This document shows, one piece after another, positions 23,083 through 34,891 of a stretch of DNA of 64,000 nt. This DNA comes from Cryptomeria japonica. Taxonomy: Eukaryota > Streptophyta > Pinopsida > Cupressales > Cupressaceae. Below the pieces are notes generated by a model. It was not told where the DNA came from. It saw only the letters and a list, made by a program, of their open reading frames with translations, and did not search any database. The stretch spans positions 652,522,468-652,586,467 of the forward strand of contig NC_081409.1 in NCBI RefSeq assembly GCF_030272615.1, written 5' to 3'. Positions within the stretch are counted from its first letter, which is position 1; every line of letters begins with the position of its first letter. The position numbers and the translations under genes were made by a program.

Positions 23083-26000
23083 ATGATGAAGAGGGAAGGT
23101 CCTAAGTTCAATAGAGATAACTTCAAAATATGGAATGACAAAATGAAGATTTATATCAAGATTTTGGGTGCTCAACACTAGAGCTATGTTGAGAATTCCT
23201 ATGTAATCCCCACTGGCACTCTAACTGATTATCGAAAAAGAGAGATTCAAGAAAATGGGTAAGTCATGGAAGCCCTTATTAGCATCTTGTTTGATATTGA
23301 GTTCATTGATGTACAAGATAAGGACACTCCTAAGGATGTATGGGACACATTAGAAACCATTTATGGTGGTGTTGAACATGTCAAGAAAGCTAAGGAAGAA
23401 AGCCTTAGAGGAAAATTTGAAGACATGAGGATGGTTGAAGGAGAGACCATTCAGCAATATGGCATAAGGATCAAGACTATGGTTGGAGATATCAACAGCA
23501 CTAGTGGAACAATTGATGATGCCACCGTTGTCAGTAAATTTTTGAGATCATTGTTATCGGTCTATGCAATTAGAGTTCCCGCTATTCAGGAGCTAAGGTC
23601 TATCGACAAAACCAAGGTATCCCTAGACTCTATCATTGCAAAGTTGACAGCATATGAGTTGAATAGCTATGATGGCAGTGTTCAAAAGACTGAGTCAGCC
23701 TTTAGAGCATATGTTGCACCAATCAGAAAAGGAAAAGAAGTAAGTACCAGTTATGAATCCAGGCAATGCAGAGATGTGGATGATGAAGAGATTCTAATGG
23801 AGTTTGAATCTCTTCTTGCTAAGAGACTTCCAAAAGGCACTAGAAAATATAGAGGTAAGCTTCCTTTAAAATGTTTTTCCTACAATAAGATAGGACATAT
23901 AGTTGTTAACTATCCTAACAATGACAATAAGGATAAAACAGAGAGGTTTAGAAAGTATAAAGGAGGGAGTAGGAGAAATTATCTTGTTGCAGTTGATGAA
24001 GGTGTTACTGATGAAGAATCTGAGGATGAAGAGAATGAGACATAGTGTTTATAGTTGTAAAGGAAGAAGTGTCTGACAAGAAATCCCTTATCTCTCGCAT
24101 TGACAACTCTAATGAGTGGATTATTGATAGTGGGTGTTCTCACTGCATGACTATCGACTGAAGAAAGTTTCTATCTCTAGAAGAATATGATGGAGGTGTT
24201 GTCAGGTTTGGAAACAATGCACCATGCTTGGTAAAAGGTAAAGGATCCATCTCACTGAATGGAAAGAGCAGTGTGAATGATGTCTAATGGGTAGAAGGTC
24301 TTAAGAATAACCTTTTGAGTGTTGCTCAGCTAAATGACAAAGGACTCATTCTAGAGTTCAAAGGTGGAGTTTGCAGTATAATTGGAAAGAATGGTGAACG
24401 TATTTCCACTGGTAAGCAAACTAGAGGTAACTTGTTTCATTTGAATGCCAAGATTAGTCAGTGTCTAATGGAAAAGTTTGATGATAGTTGGATATGGCAT
24501 AGCAGACTTTGTCATATAAATTTTGATAATATTGTAAAGGCCAATAAGATCAAGGCAGTAAGAGGATTGTCTTTGTTGAACAAACTAGATAATTCTTTGT
24601 GCAGAGAATGCCAACTTGGGAAGATATATTCCTCAACTTTCAAAGGTAAGTCTTTTTCAGCAATGAACTTACTTGATCTTGTGCATACCGATCTGTGTGG
24701 TCCAATGAAAACTAGACGTATTCAGGGAGATAGGTATATCATGATTCTTACTAATGATTGCTCAAGAATTATGTGGGTCACATTCTTGAAAGACAAGTCT
24801 GAGGCATTTGGAAAGTTCAAAGCCTTTAGAGCATTAGTAGAGAAGGAAAGTGGTCAAAGGATAAAATGCCTAAGAACTGATCAAGGAGGTGAATTCACTT
24901 CTGATAAATTCAACAAGTACTATGAAGAGAATGGTATCAAGAGGAAGTTGTCTGCCACAAGGACACCGCAACATAATGGCATAGCAGAAAGGAATAATAG
25001 GGTTGTAGTTGAAGCGGCCAGAACAATGCTGATCCAAAGAAAGGTTGCTCAGACTTTTTGGAGAGAAGCAATAAGCACTGCATACTATACTATGAACCAA
25101 GTACTCATCAAGAAAGGTAAAGATAAAACCCCTTATGAGTACTGGACCGGGAAGACTCCCACTATGAGTTATTTTAAAGTATTTGGTAGTAAGTGTTATA
25201 TCAAGAGAGGTGAGCATCTGAGCAAGTTTGATGCTAAATGTGATGGAGGAATATTTATGGGATATTACACAAAGAGAAAAGCTCTCAAATGCTACAACAA
25301 TAGGACTCAAAAAATTGTTGAGAGTATCAATGTTAGGGTTGATGAATCCCCTAAGAAACCTGAGGAAACCTACAGCGAGCAAGTGGAAGATGAACCGGGT
25401 GTAGCCTTCTAGGAACTGGTTAAGAAAGAAACAAGAAAAGACCTAAGTGTTCCTATACTAGTAGAAACTACAGTAGGTGAAGAAGAAGATGGAGAAGAAG
25501 AAGAAGAAGAGGAAAAGCAAGAAGAACCAGCTAGAGTCATTCCTAGATATGTGAAACTACATCACGATCTAAAGAAGATCATAGGAGATAAAGATGCAGG
25601 GATACTCATAAGAAGAAAGGTGAAAAAAAACTCTTGCATGATTTTTGAATTTGAGCCTAAGACTACTAGAGAGGCACTTACAAATGAAGACTTGATTAAG
25701 GCAATGGAAAAGGAGTTGGACCAGATAGAAAAGAATGCAACATGGTCTTTGGTACCAAGACCAAAACACAAGAATTTCATAGGTACCAAATGGGTCTTCA
25801 GGAATAAGCTGAATGAAGAAGGAACAGTTGTAAGGAACAAGGCAAGACTTGTATGCAAGGGATATGCTCAGGAAGAGGGAGAAGGCTATGGAAAAACCTT
25901 TCCCCAGTGGCTAGACTGGAAGGTGTTCGAATTCTACTTGCATTTGCAACATTTAAGGGATTCAAGGTATACCAGATGGTTGTGAAGTCTACATTCTTGA

Positions 26001-27175
26001 ATGGAATCCTAGAAGAGGAAGTGTGTAATGAGCAACCAAATGGGTTTGCCTTATTAGAAGATAGTAACATGGTGTGTAGATTACACAAGGCCCTGTATGG
26101 ATTGAAAAAAGAACCAAGGGCATGGTATGAATTGTTACACTCTCATCTTGTGAAGATAGGATTTCAAAGAACAAGTGAGAATAGCATCATCTACCTGAAA
26201 TCTGAAGGTGTTCAGATTATGATCTGTGAAGTGTTTGTAGATGACATAATCTTTGGAGGAGATGATGAAATGAGCCATGCATTTGCAGATGAAATGAAGA
26301 AAGATTTTGAGATGTCTTTGATTGGAGAGATAAAGTTCTTCATTGGTTTACAGATTCAACAAATGAAAGAGGGTATCTTTATTACCTAGTCCAAGTATGT
26401 CAAAGAGGTATTGAAAACCTTTGGCATGGAGGAGAGCAAACTGGTTGGTACACTGATGGTGACCGGATGTAAATTGACTAAGGAATATGATTCAGCATTA
26501 ATGAATGAGAAGGAGTATCGGTAAGCTGCACTATGTGGCACGCAGAAGACCAGATATTGCTCATGCAGTGGGCATTGTGGCCCGTTTTCAGAAAAGTCCA
26601 AGAGAATCCCACTTGGTAGTAGTCAAGAGGATTCTTAGATACCTAAAAGGAAAAGTTGATTATGGATTGTGGTATCCATACATTGGTGATTTTAATTTCA
26701 AAGTATATATCAATGCAGATTGGGGAGGTAATGTGGACAATCGGAAGAGCACAACCAGTGGAGCGTTCTTTCTTGGTGGAAGACTAGTCTCATGGATGAG
26801 TAAGAAGCAGAGTTGTACTTCCCAGTCTACAGCTGAAGTAGAGTATGTGGCAGAATTTATGAATTGCACTCAAGCAATCTGGATGAAACATGTTTGGATG
26901 GTTTCAAAGTAGCAATATCTAAACCAGTGAGTATATTTTGTGACAACACAAGTGCAATCAATATTTCCAAGAATCTGGTATTGCATGCTAGAGCTAAGCA
27001 CATTGAGCTCAAGTATCATTTCTTGAGAGAGAAGGTTCAAAATAAAGAGGTTGTATTCAAACATGTTTCCAGTAAGGAGCAGCTAGTAGACATATTCACT
27101 AAGCCCTTACCGATGACTACATTTACCTATTTGAGATGTGAATTAGAGATTCTGCCCCTTCATGAAGTAAACTAA
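23083..27175 (+). pseudogene. Element B Gag-Pol polyprotein
   Basis: The likely start is ATG at 23083 (MMKREGPKFN), with TAG 32 codons later. Gag continues 23266-24045, including DVWDTLETIYGG and a damaged knuckle CFSYNKIGH (second Cys replaced by Tyr). A frame change near 24046 precedes the protease motif IDSGCSHCMT (~24130). Integrase 24315-25412 keeps the zinc-binding WIWHSRLCH...CRECQLGK, DLVHTDLCGP, DQGGEF and TPQHNGIAER. An acidic Glu-rich linker at 25480-25520 leads into RT ([35 protein letters not shown] at ~26240), with a frame change near 25900. RNase H spans 26505-27175 (ADWGGNVDNRKSTTSG; CDNTSAINISKN). TAG at 26387. It is inactive, but its integrase stretch of 365 codons is intact. 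Confidence 0.93.
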
Positions 27176-27390
27176 AAAATGTGTGCTCCACGTCAGTCAG
27201 GTACTACAGTGACAAATATTACAAGGTTGATGTGTTGAAGGATTCTAATCCATAGGGGGAGCAACATAGTGGAGAATGATAGCTTGTGCCTCCACTTTGG
27301 CATTGTTGTGAAAGGAGGAGAAGATATCTGATGATGAAGGTCTATGTTGTTTATAGTTACAATGCTACACTGAGTATTGCCATCAATGCC

Positions 27391-27401
27391 AAAGGGGGAG
27401 A
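27391..27401 (+). promoter_or_regulatory. Element B polypurine tract
   Basis: AAAGGGGGAGA lies just before the 3' LTR. Weaker purine runs precede it at ~27256 ('aggggga') and ~27313 ('aaaggaggagaa'). Confidence 0.85.
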
Positions 27402-27402
27402 T

Positions 27403-28508
27403 TGTTGGCATATGATGAATCGCTATGATGATAATGTATGTTGTCATTGATGTCAATAAGTACAGGTGAACCGGTATGAAGATTGGAAGAAGTTGTTATT
27501 GATGTTCAAGTTGGAGAACTGGTATGAAGAGATGAAGTGAACCGGTGTCAGGGTTTCACTAAGTGTGACTATCAGTTGGTAGTCTCAGCTCTAGGGTTTC
27601 CGGTTTGGCAATCTAGCTTGTGCGATGCAATCGGTGACATTCTATGATGAGTGAGCTAAGAGATGAGGATGAGATCGAGATGCCACGTCATTTTTGTGCA
27701 CATGAAGGATTTCCTTGAGGATCTTACATGTGAAGATCGATTGCATTAAATTTCTACCTTAGGAATGAACATTCTTCTTAGCGGTATGTGAAGAGAGTGT
27801 GATGGGTTAATGATTCCCATATGCAGTGAAGAATGGATGATGCAGAATGACTTGTGATCTGTTTGAGATTATGTTATTCTATGCAAAGTGTTTGAACGAT
27901 CAGGATTGAACCGCTTGTAATTGTAAACCTAAAATGTTTAGGGTTTAGGGTTTATGCTACCAACCTAATTGTTGTCTATAAGGTTGATGAGTTTTAACAT
28001 TGTAAGTGTTTTCAAATGTTGTGTTTGTATCCAAGTGATGAGATACTTGCTAGACCATTGAGTGGAAAACTGCAGTGTGATTGCAGAGTAGAGGAGTGGA
28101 AAACTACAGAGTGTGATTGCAGAGTAGAGGAGTTGAAAAGGATCTACCTTAGCATGTAGTGTTGTTATCAGATCAGAGCTTTACCCATTGTCTTCTAACC
28201 ATTTCAACAGTAGGAAAATCCCTTTGTCGGGTAGCTTTAACAGGATTATTGTAAATCCTCTAACTAGGTGACTCAAGATCATTGAGTTCTTCAAATCCTC
28301 TAGCAAGGTAACCTTTAACGGGGTTTCAACCTTTAACAAGGTATATAGCCATCCCTTAATCGGGTCATCTTTAATAGGATCGATCCCTAACAGACCCTTA
28401 TTGTAAAGTCTTTAACCGAACTAGGCTCCTAACAAAGTGAGCTTCAAAAGAGTTCAAAAACAAGCTTGTGGTTATTCATCCCTGCCGTGGTTTTTCCCAT
28501 TTGGGTTT
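27403..28508 (+). repeat. Element B 3' LTR, first part
   Basis: Matches 21535 onward up to 'cccatttgggttt', where element C interrupts it. The LTR resumes at 34523 with 'gtttccacatgaaaaatctg'. Confidence 0.92.
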
Positions 28509-29154
28509 TGGCACCGGCATAGAAGAAAGAAAGTATACTGGCACAGAGGCCGACAGGATTTTTGTTATGTAATATTTTGTTTATTATTGTAAGCCAACTT
28601 GGCAAATTATAAAATGACTCTTATATATAAAGGAGATCATTGTAGGCATTTATAGAAGTGATGGTAGAAGCATAAAGGAAAATATTAGGCAGACCTAATG
28701 TGCGAAATATAGGTCAGAGGTATATGTAAAGAACAGAGCAAGAACCGGTACTGAATCTAGCATTGAAGATGCTATTGTAAAGCAGTACAAGTTATTGGAT
28801 TAGTATAATCCTTATTGTAAGTCAGTGTGACTTCCCATTGAGTAGTGAGCTCTAAGAAGTTGGCCTTCCTGCATGTGCAGGCCCCTATTGTAAGTAATAT
28901 TCTCTTATTGGCCAGTGAGTGAATATTGTGGGTCACAAATCCCACCGAGGTTTTTCCCACACTGGGTTTCCTCGTTAAACATCTTGTGTTATGGTGTACT
29001 TTTCATGTGGATATTCTTGATTTTGTTTATTGCATTATTTCTTGCATATCGGTACACTATTATATTATGTTCTGCATGTTTTAACTTAAGAAATTCTTAT
29101 TACCGGTTAGATACTGATTCACCCCCCCTCTCAATATTTGTGGGACCCCTAACA
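28509..29154 (+). repeat. Element C 5' LTR, 5'-truncated (~645 bp)
   Basis: Starts at 'ggcaccggcatagaag', which corresponds to position 33879 in the 800-bp 3' LTR. Ends GGGACCCCTAACA. C7 run at 29122-29128. Confidence 0.9.
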
Positions 29155-29170
29155 ATTGGTATCAGAGCCT
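29155..29170 (+). promoter_or_regulatory. Element C primer-binding site
   Basis: ATTGGTATCAGAGCCT directly follows the LTR. It is a perfect TGGTATCAGAGC initiator tRNA-Met type PBS and the best preserved one in the A/B/C nest. Confidence 0.9.
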
Positions 29171-29225
29171 AGTCCTCTATTTTCAGAAGCCTAACAGGTT
29201 GAGGAATATCTTGACACCGGTAAAG

Positions 29226-30227
29226 ATGGAAAATCTAATGAAGCAACTTGAAGGAGCTCTTACAGACTATGATGCAGAGAAATTGAAAAATATCAAATTA
29301 GAAGATGATTTAAGAGTTGCTCAGGATATCATTCAAGCACTTCAAGAAAATTTTACTGTTGCAAGAAATAAGAGAAGAGAACTTTGTGAAAAACTGCAAA
29401 ATGAGAATGATGAAAAGGAATCACTCAATGATATGATAAGCAAGTTGAAACAAGAGATCATGACAACAAAAAATGAAATGCAGGATATGACTATGAGATT
29501 TTGCAAAGAGATTGAGGATAGAAAGAAGAATGAAGAAGAATTGACCAAAAGACTAAGTGATGCAGCAAATGAGAACACAAGACTTAGCTATGAAAATGAC
29601 ATGTTGAAGACAGATCTGATGCATACTCAGAATGACTCAAATGAATTGATGAGACAAAAGGAAATCTTGGAAAGAGAACTGGAAACTGCAAATCAACACA
29701 AAGAAAAATTCAAGAAAAGCTCAAAGGAACTTAGTACCTTGCTGAAGAATCAAAAACCTAAAGGTGACACTTCTGGAATTGGCTTTGAAGTTGGTGAAAG
29801 CTCCGGTACTACAAATACTCAGGATCACAGCAAACCGGTAAGACAACCTAATGCTTATAAATTCAATGGAAAATGCTTTAACTATAATAAGTATGGTCAT
29901 AGAGGAAATGAATGTAGATCTAGGAATTATCAAAATATCAACACACCCACTGGTCAATGTTTAAAATGCAACAAAGTTGGTCACAACTCTGAAAACTGCA
30001 AAATGAATGTGAGATGCTATGTTTGTGGAAGATTTGGACACTTATCAAATCAATGCAGAACACAAACCGGCATAGGTTATGGGAAAGCTATTCAGAAGAA
30101 TAATGTAACTTGTTATGCATGTAACAATATTGGGCATATTGCTAAACTTTTTAGAAGTAAAGGAACACCGGTAGACAAAAAAAGTGCTAGCTTGAAAGGT
30201 AAAGAAAAAGTTGAAGAGGTTAAGTAA
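29226..30227 (+). CDS. Element C ORF1: coiled-coil, zinc-knuckle Gag-like protein
   Basis: Intact 333-codon ORF. I chose the ATG at 29226 (MENLMKQLEG), because the upstream open codons begin with a non-ATG. Residues ~1-165 are charged heptad-like sequence (EKLKNIKLEDDLR, KLQNENDEK, RQKEILERELE), which predicts a long coiled coil. Residues ~215-310 carry four CCHC-type knuckles. The middle two are complete (CLKCNKVGHNSENC, CYVCGRFGHLSNQC). The first has Tyr for Cys (CFNYNKYGH) and the last has Phe for the final Cys. Nucleic-acid binding and self-assembly in a virus-like particle are the likely roles, by analogy with Gag. The usual copia Gag N-terminal domain is not evident. It begins 72 bp after the LTR. 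Confidence 0.8.
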   Translation: MENLMKQLEGALTDYDAEKLKNIKLEDDLRVAQDIIQALQENFTVARNKRRELCEKLQNENDEKESLNDMISKLKQEIMTTKNEMQDMTMRFCKEIEDRKKNEEELTKRLSDAANENTRLSYENDMLKTDLMHTQNDSNELMRQKEILERELETANQHKEKFKKSSKELSTLLKNQKPKGDTSGIGFEVGESSGTTNTQDHSKPVRQPNAYKFNGKCFNYNKYGHRGNECRSRNYQNINTPTGQCLKCNKVGHNSENCKMNVRCYVCGRFGHLSNQCRTQTGIGYGKAIQKNNVTCYACNNIGHIAKLFRSKGTPVDKKSASLKGKEKVEEVK

Positions 30228-30683
30228 GAATTCTCAAAACAATGGATTAGAAAAGCTGATCTTAATATTGGGAATACTTCTCCACTGGTAGAACCAACCA
30301 ATGCTTCACTGGTGGGACAAAGTGATACTTCACTGGTAGGATAGAGCAGTGCTCCACCGGCAGGAATTTCTTCATCTAATTGAAGAAAATTTCCTTGAGG
30401 GTTTGGCAATCAAATGACACATGTGCTAATTATTCCCTCGGTTAGAGATAAGAAGTTGAAATTACTTATTACCGGTAGACAATGTTAAGTGAATACTTAA
30501 CTAGCATGAAATTAATGTGGTAGATGGCAAAAAGACATTATAAAATAAGGTTTTGGCTCCATTTCATTTTACCATGATTTCAAATTTTCAGAGAGCGCAA
30601 AGATTCTGAGCTAAGGAATTTCGAGCAAGAAGCAAGCACACTCCAAGCAATCATCCATCCAAGGTAGAAAAAGGTATTTAATC
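30228..30683 (+). other. Element C spacer between ORF1 and ORF2
   Basis: The ORF1 frame continues past its TAA with readable sequence containing a ~14-aa repeated phrase (SPLVEPTNA, ASLVGQSDT, TSLVGQSSA-like) before TAG and TGA codons. An ancestral ORF1 was therefore probably longer by ~55 codons. The remainder, ~30420-30683, shows no ORF and may be the leader of ORF2. Confidence 0.55.
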
Positions 30684-33503
30684 ATGGCATCCACCTCTGC
30701 AATTGAATACATAGCAAACCCTACTGTTGTTGAGGTAATTAAAAGACCTAGGCCCATATTTCAGTTAGTTCTCAAGATAGAAAAGAAGGATGATACCTTA
30801 GGTGCATTTTCTCAAATTCCTAAGGGAGTTGTATATACTGAAGACCCCAGAATGTACATCCACTGCAACATTGAAGAGTTAGGAGATGAGGAAATCAAAA
30901 GCAAGTATAAAACCGTAATATGTGATAACACTGGCAATGTGAAGGATGAACTGATTGACAACCTTGGAAAAATCAAAAAGGACAAGAAAGGAACTTTCAG
31001 ATTTGGAAATTTGTTAGTATGCCTAATGCTACACATAACAAAACAAGTTCCCAGTATAGGTTATAAAGAACTTGGATATGACATACCAGTAGGAAAGCAA
31101 TTGATAGAACTGTTCAATAACATGGGTGAAAACAAGGAGAACAATATTAATGACTTCTTTCAAGCATTAAAGACCAAAATGAAGAAAAAAATAAGGTTAT
31201 CTCAGAAAATAGTAGACAAATACAAAGATGATATATGCTTTGTCATTAAGAAAGATGAAATCTGGATGGAAGCGGTCATCCCAAGAACAATTTGGGTAAC
31301 CGAGATGGGCTATGAAACAGATGACCACATAGTTGAAACATATGCTAAAGCACTTCTGGAAGCCCCCAATGAACCTAAAGAAGAAGTATTTGGTAGTGCT
31401 AAGACTATAGAAAGCCAAATACAATCAAAGAAAAGAGTAAAGAAGGTTGAGGCATTTGTGAGGAAAGGATCTAGGCAATCAAAAGCCATTAAGGAAGATG
31501 TATTGAAGAAAACCAACATAACAAAGGATGAGTTGGAAGCTCCACAACCTGAAACTCATCTATCACAGGTAGGTACTTCTTTGGAAGGTGACATGCCAGC
31601 AACTTTTAAAAGAGTTGTAAGAAAAAGAGATCCCTCACCAGCAAGCACTCCTTCACCTAGAAGGACAAGGCAAAAGCAACAAGCTGTGAGATCACCGGTT
31701 AGAAAGGCCACACCAAAGAAGAAACTCACACCTAAGAAGAAGAAAAGGACAAACAGAGCCTTGGCACCTCTTGATGTACTGCTAAATGAAATCACAGAGG
31801 AAGGAAAACTGAAGAACATAGGAAAAATCTATGACACTCTAACTGCTGATGAGAAAGAACAAGTTGAAAACAATGTTATACTGCATATGGACATGTACAA
31901 GAAATTTTTGATGGAAGTAGCAAATGAAATTCCTGATGATTTATTCAAAAGACTTGAGGCTAGAAGGCAAGCAGTGATAGAATTAGATAAGAAAATAAAA
32001 ATTGAGAAACTACTTGTTGTATATCCGGTAAACTCTCCTAAGGAAATTGATGACTTGATTGCTCAAGCAAACCGGTCAGTATTCTCTACTGCACACCGGC
32101 ATATTTCACTGATGGCAGGAAGAGTTACTGAAGTGACAGAGGAAATAGAAGATGGATGGGATATATTCCTGGTTGACAAAGAAAAACAAGAAGAGTACAG
32201 GAACCCTAAACCTATAAAGGTATATCAGAAGGATAGGGACAAGGGGAAAGGCAAAGTTGGTGGACCACCAAGCATCAAAGTTAAAGACAACCTACCCCCA
32301 CCGGTAAAAACAAAAACTACTGAAGATCAACCGGTAGTAGAAAGTATGGATATAGAGAATAAAAATTCTAATTTTGAAGTTCGATATACTGTAAATGTTG
32401 ATACCCAAAAGATCAACATAATAGTGGATAAAGATACAACTGACAAGTCAGATATGGCTAATGAGCCTCCGGTAGCAGGGGAAACAGAGAAACCGGCACA
32501 AGATACAGAGAAAAAGGTAGAATCTAAGGCACAGACAAAGACAACACAACATACAGAGAAACCAACAGAGCTAAAGGCTCCAGAACAGATACATAAGGAA
32601 ACAGTGCCACCGGTAAGTAGTGAAGTAGGAAAACCAGTGCTAAAAGAAATGCAGACACAAACTGACCTGCCAGAGGTCAATACAAGCATGGTTACTTCCA
32701 CCAGTACTCAGATTGTTGGATCATCATCAGTATTCAAGTCAACAAATGTGACTGAGGTATTACTTGATTCTATTAAGAAAATAACTGACCACAGCTCACA
32801 GGCTTATAAAGCAATTGATGATTCCATACCAATTTTGAAGGTAATTGCACTTAACTATAATATAGATAATAAAGATTCTTTAGGGCAATTGGATACATTG
32901 TGTAAATACATTTCAGAAAATATTGAGAAAATAAAGGAAGAATCAGTGAAGGATAAGCTAGAGACTGAAAAGTAGAAATTCTTTGATGAGGAAATAAAGA
33001 AGTGTAACAAAATTTTTGACACACTTCTACTGGAACTATGTAGTTTGTTGAAAGAATACAAAAATCTGTATAAAGATACATGTAAAACAAACTTTTTGAC
33101 TGTAGATATTGACATGAAAATAAGCAAGACACAGGATGAGATAAATAAACTTGCAGACAACTTTGTCAACTCACCTGATTCACTATCAGGTTTTGAAGAG
33201 AAGATAGCAAATTTTGAGGAAGAATTACTCAAACTGGAAAGAGAAAAATAAAGAATAATAAATAAGGCAAAACATGTGAGATCTAAACTGAGTCCAAGAT
33301 TGGACTATTTAGCATCTCTGAGGAAGGAAATTTCAGAGGCACTAATACAGGACAGCAAAACACTGGTAGAGCATTTGCAGCATCTCACCAGTACAGTAAA
33401 GAGGACTAAGACAACAATAAAAGATAATAAGAAGTTTATGGATAGTATAAACTTAATCTTGGGAGACCTTTTTCAGATTATAACCACCCAGCTACAAGGT
33501 TGA
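30684..33503 (+). pseudogene. Element C ORF2: ~939-codon protein of unknown function, two in-frame stops
   Basis: ATG at 30684 (MASTSAIEYI) opens 763 codons to TAG at 32973. The same frame reads on to TAA at 33249 and again to TGA at 33501, with coding-like sequence throughout, so the original product was ~939 aa. Residues ~1-235 look folded: IFQLVLKIEKKD, KGTFRFGNLLVCLML, SIGYKELGYDIPVGKQL, WVTEMGYETD. Residues ~250-370 are basic (RRTRQKQQAV, KKKLTPKKKKRTNR), suggesting nucleic-acid binding or nuclear localisation. Residues ~390-500 are mixed helical, ~510-690 are low-complexity Lys/Pro/Thr/Glu, and the C-terminus (~710-939) is coiled-coil-like. No protease, integrase, RT, RNase H, transmembrane or signal sequence was seen. 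I do not recognise the family. Confidence 0.75.
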
Positions 33504-33722
33504 GGCTATGGATAGTTGAACCTACAAACTCTACTGACATCTTGACAACCTTTGTCATTGATGCCAAAGGGGGAGTAGTGGGATGAGAAAGTTCAAAACA
33601 TAGGAATCATATGCTCAGGGGGAGCTCTCACATTTTTTTTGGTAACATTTCTTGGACTGCACACTTTTGGACACTTTTTGAAATTTCTCATGATTGTTGC
33701 CATCAATGCCAAAGGGGGATAT
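33504..33722 (+). promoter_or_regulatory. Element C polypurine tract region
   Basis: Three purine runs, 'aaagggggagtagtggga' (~33567), 'cagggggagc' (~33616) and AAAGGGGGATA (33711-33721), precede the LTR. The last abuts it. Confidence 0.8.
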
Positions 33723-34522
33723 TGTTGGCATATGGACACTCCAATGAGACATTGTATGTGATTGAAGGTTTTGTCATTGATGGCAACCTTGCAATCCTAT
33801 GGCACCGGCAAGACATTATACCGACAAAGCCTTACACCGGCAAGATAGTGCACCAGCATCAGCAGAACACTCTACACCGGCACCGGCATAGAAGAAAGAA
33901 AGTATATCAGCACAGAGGCCGACAGGATTGCTATGTAATATTTTGTTTATTATTGTAAGCCAACTTGGAAAATTGTAAAATGACTCTTATATATAAAGGA
34001 GATCATTATAGACATTTATAGAAGTGATGGTAGAAGCATAAAGGAAAATATTAGGTAGACCTAATGTGTGAAATATAGGTCAGAGGTATATGTAAAGAAC
34101 AGAGCAAGAACCGGTACTAAATCTAGCATTGAGGATGCTATTGTAAAGCAGTATGAGTTATTGGATTAGTATAATCCTTATTGTAAGTCAGTGTGACTTC
34201 CCATTGAGCAATGAGCTCTAGGTAGTTGGCCTTCCTGCATGTGTAGGCCCCTATTGTAAGTAATATTCTCTTATTGGCCAGTGAGTGAATATTGTGGGTC
34301 ACAAATCCCACCAAGGTTTTTCCCACACTGGGTTTCCTCATTAAACATCTTGTGTTATGGTGTACTTTTCATGTGGATATTCTTGATTCTATTTATTGCA
34401 TTATTTCTTGCATACCGGTACACTGTTATATTATGTTCTGGATGTTTTAACTTAAGAAATTCTTATTTCTAGTTAGATACTAATTCACCCCCCCCCTCTC
34501 AATATCTGTGGGACCCCTAACA
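33723..34522 (+). repeat. Element C 3' LTR (800 bp)
   Basis: Begins TGTTGGCATATGGACAC and ends GGGACCCCTAACA. The first ~160 bp are rich in 'caccggca' direct repeats. C9 run at 34488-34496. Confidence 0.92.
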
Positions 34523-34886
34523 GTTTCCACATGAAAAATCTGTGTCATGATTTGTGCATTTTTAATGTGATGATTGAGTATTCTTTGTTTAGGTGATTAT
34601 GCATGCAAAGCTAATAGTTATGGTATTACTGATACAACACATGCATATGTATATTGGTGAAGTAGTTATCAAGTGTTGAATGTTATTTGAAGTATTCAGT
34701 TTTACTGGTTTAGTTGTCTGAATTCTTACTGTGTTTAACCGATATTGCCATGGTTAAGTTCAGTGATGAAGACAACCGGTTATCATTGTTTTAACTTGAT
34801 AAGTTATTGAGAAGTTTTTGTCTGTACTGATTCACGCCACCTTCTCAATACCATTTAGGGTATTTGTTGTTCATCATTATTCATCA
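34523..34886 (+). repeat. Element B 3' LTR, second part
   Basis: Resumes the LTR at 'gtttccacatgaaaaatctg' and ends TTATTCATCA. The C-run is degraded here ('ttcacgccaccttctc'). Confidence 0.9.
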
Positions 34887-34891
34887 AATTG

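Larger units (their letters stand above)
28509..34522 (+). mobile_element. Element C: non-autonomous LTR retroelement with Gag-like and unknown ORFs
   Basis: LTRs at 28509-29154 (lacking the first ~156 bp) and 33723-34522, a PBS at 29155 and a polypurine tract at 33711-33721 define a ~6.0-kb element inside B's 3' LTR. The right-hand target copy is GTTTC (34523-34527); the left flank ends GTTT. The 4.57-kb interior encodes a coiled-coil/zinc-knuckle protein and a long Lys/Glu-rich protein. I see no protease, integrase, RT or RNase H motif in any frame, so it must borrow those from another element. This is the architecture called TR-GAG or LARD-like, but the second ORF is not part of those descriptions as I know them. 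Confidence 0.88.
21535..34886 (+). mobile_element. Element B: Ty1/copia retrotransposon nested in A
   Basis: 5' LTR 21535-23011, PBS at 23012, gag-pol 23083-27175, polypurine tract 27391-27401, and a 3' LTR starting at 27403 that is interrupted by element C at 28508/28509 and ends at 34886. Removing C gives an element of ~7.3 kb. By protein it belongs with element E rather than with its host A. Confidence 0.93.

Noticed and set aside
24870-25382. 170-codon minus-strand ORF over element B integrase
   Set aside because: Antisense shadow of the intact integrase frame.
29342-29578. Ser/Phe/Leu-rich minus-strand ORFs across element C
   Set aside because: Antisense of the Lys/Glu-rich coiled-coil coding strand.
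30684-32975. Treating the 763-codon ORF as a host gene
   Set aside because: It lies between the PBS and PPT of an LTR element inserted in another LTR, so it belongs to the element.
28772-34472. Similar small ORFs in both element C LTRs (minus 28772-28960 and 34138-34341; plus 28915-29172 and 34281-34472)
   Set aside because: They are similar because the LTRs are copies of each other; the same LTR region in element D is not conserved as protein.
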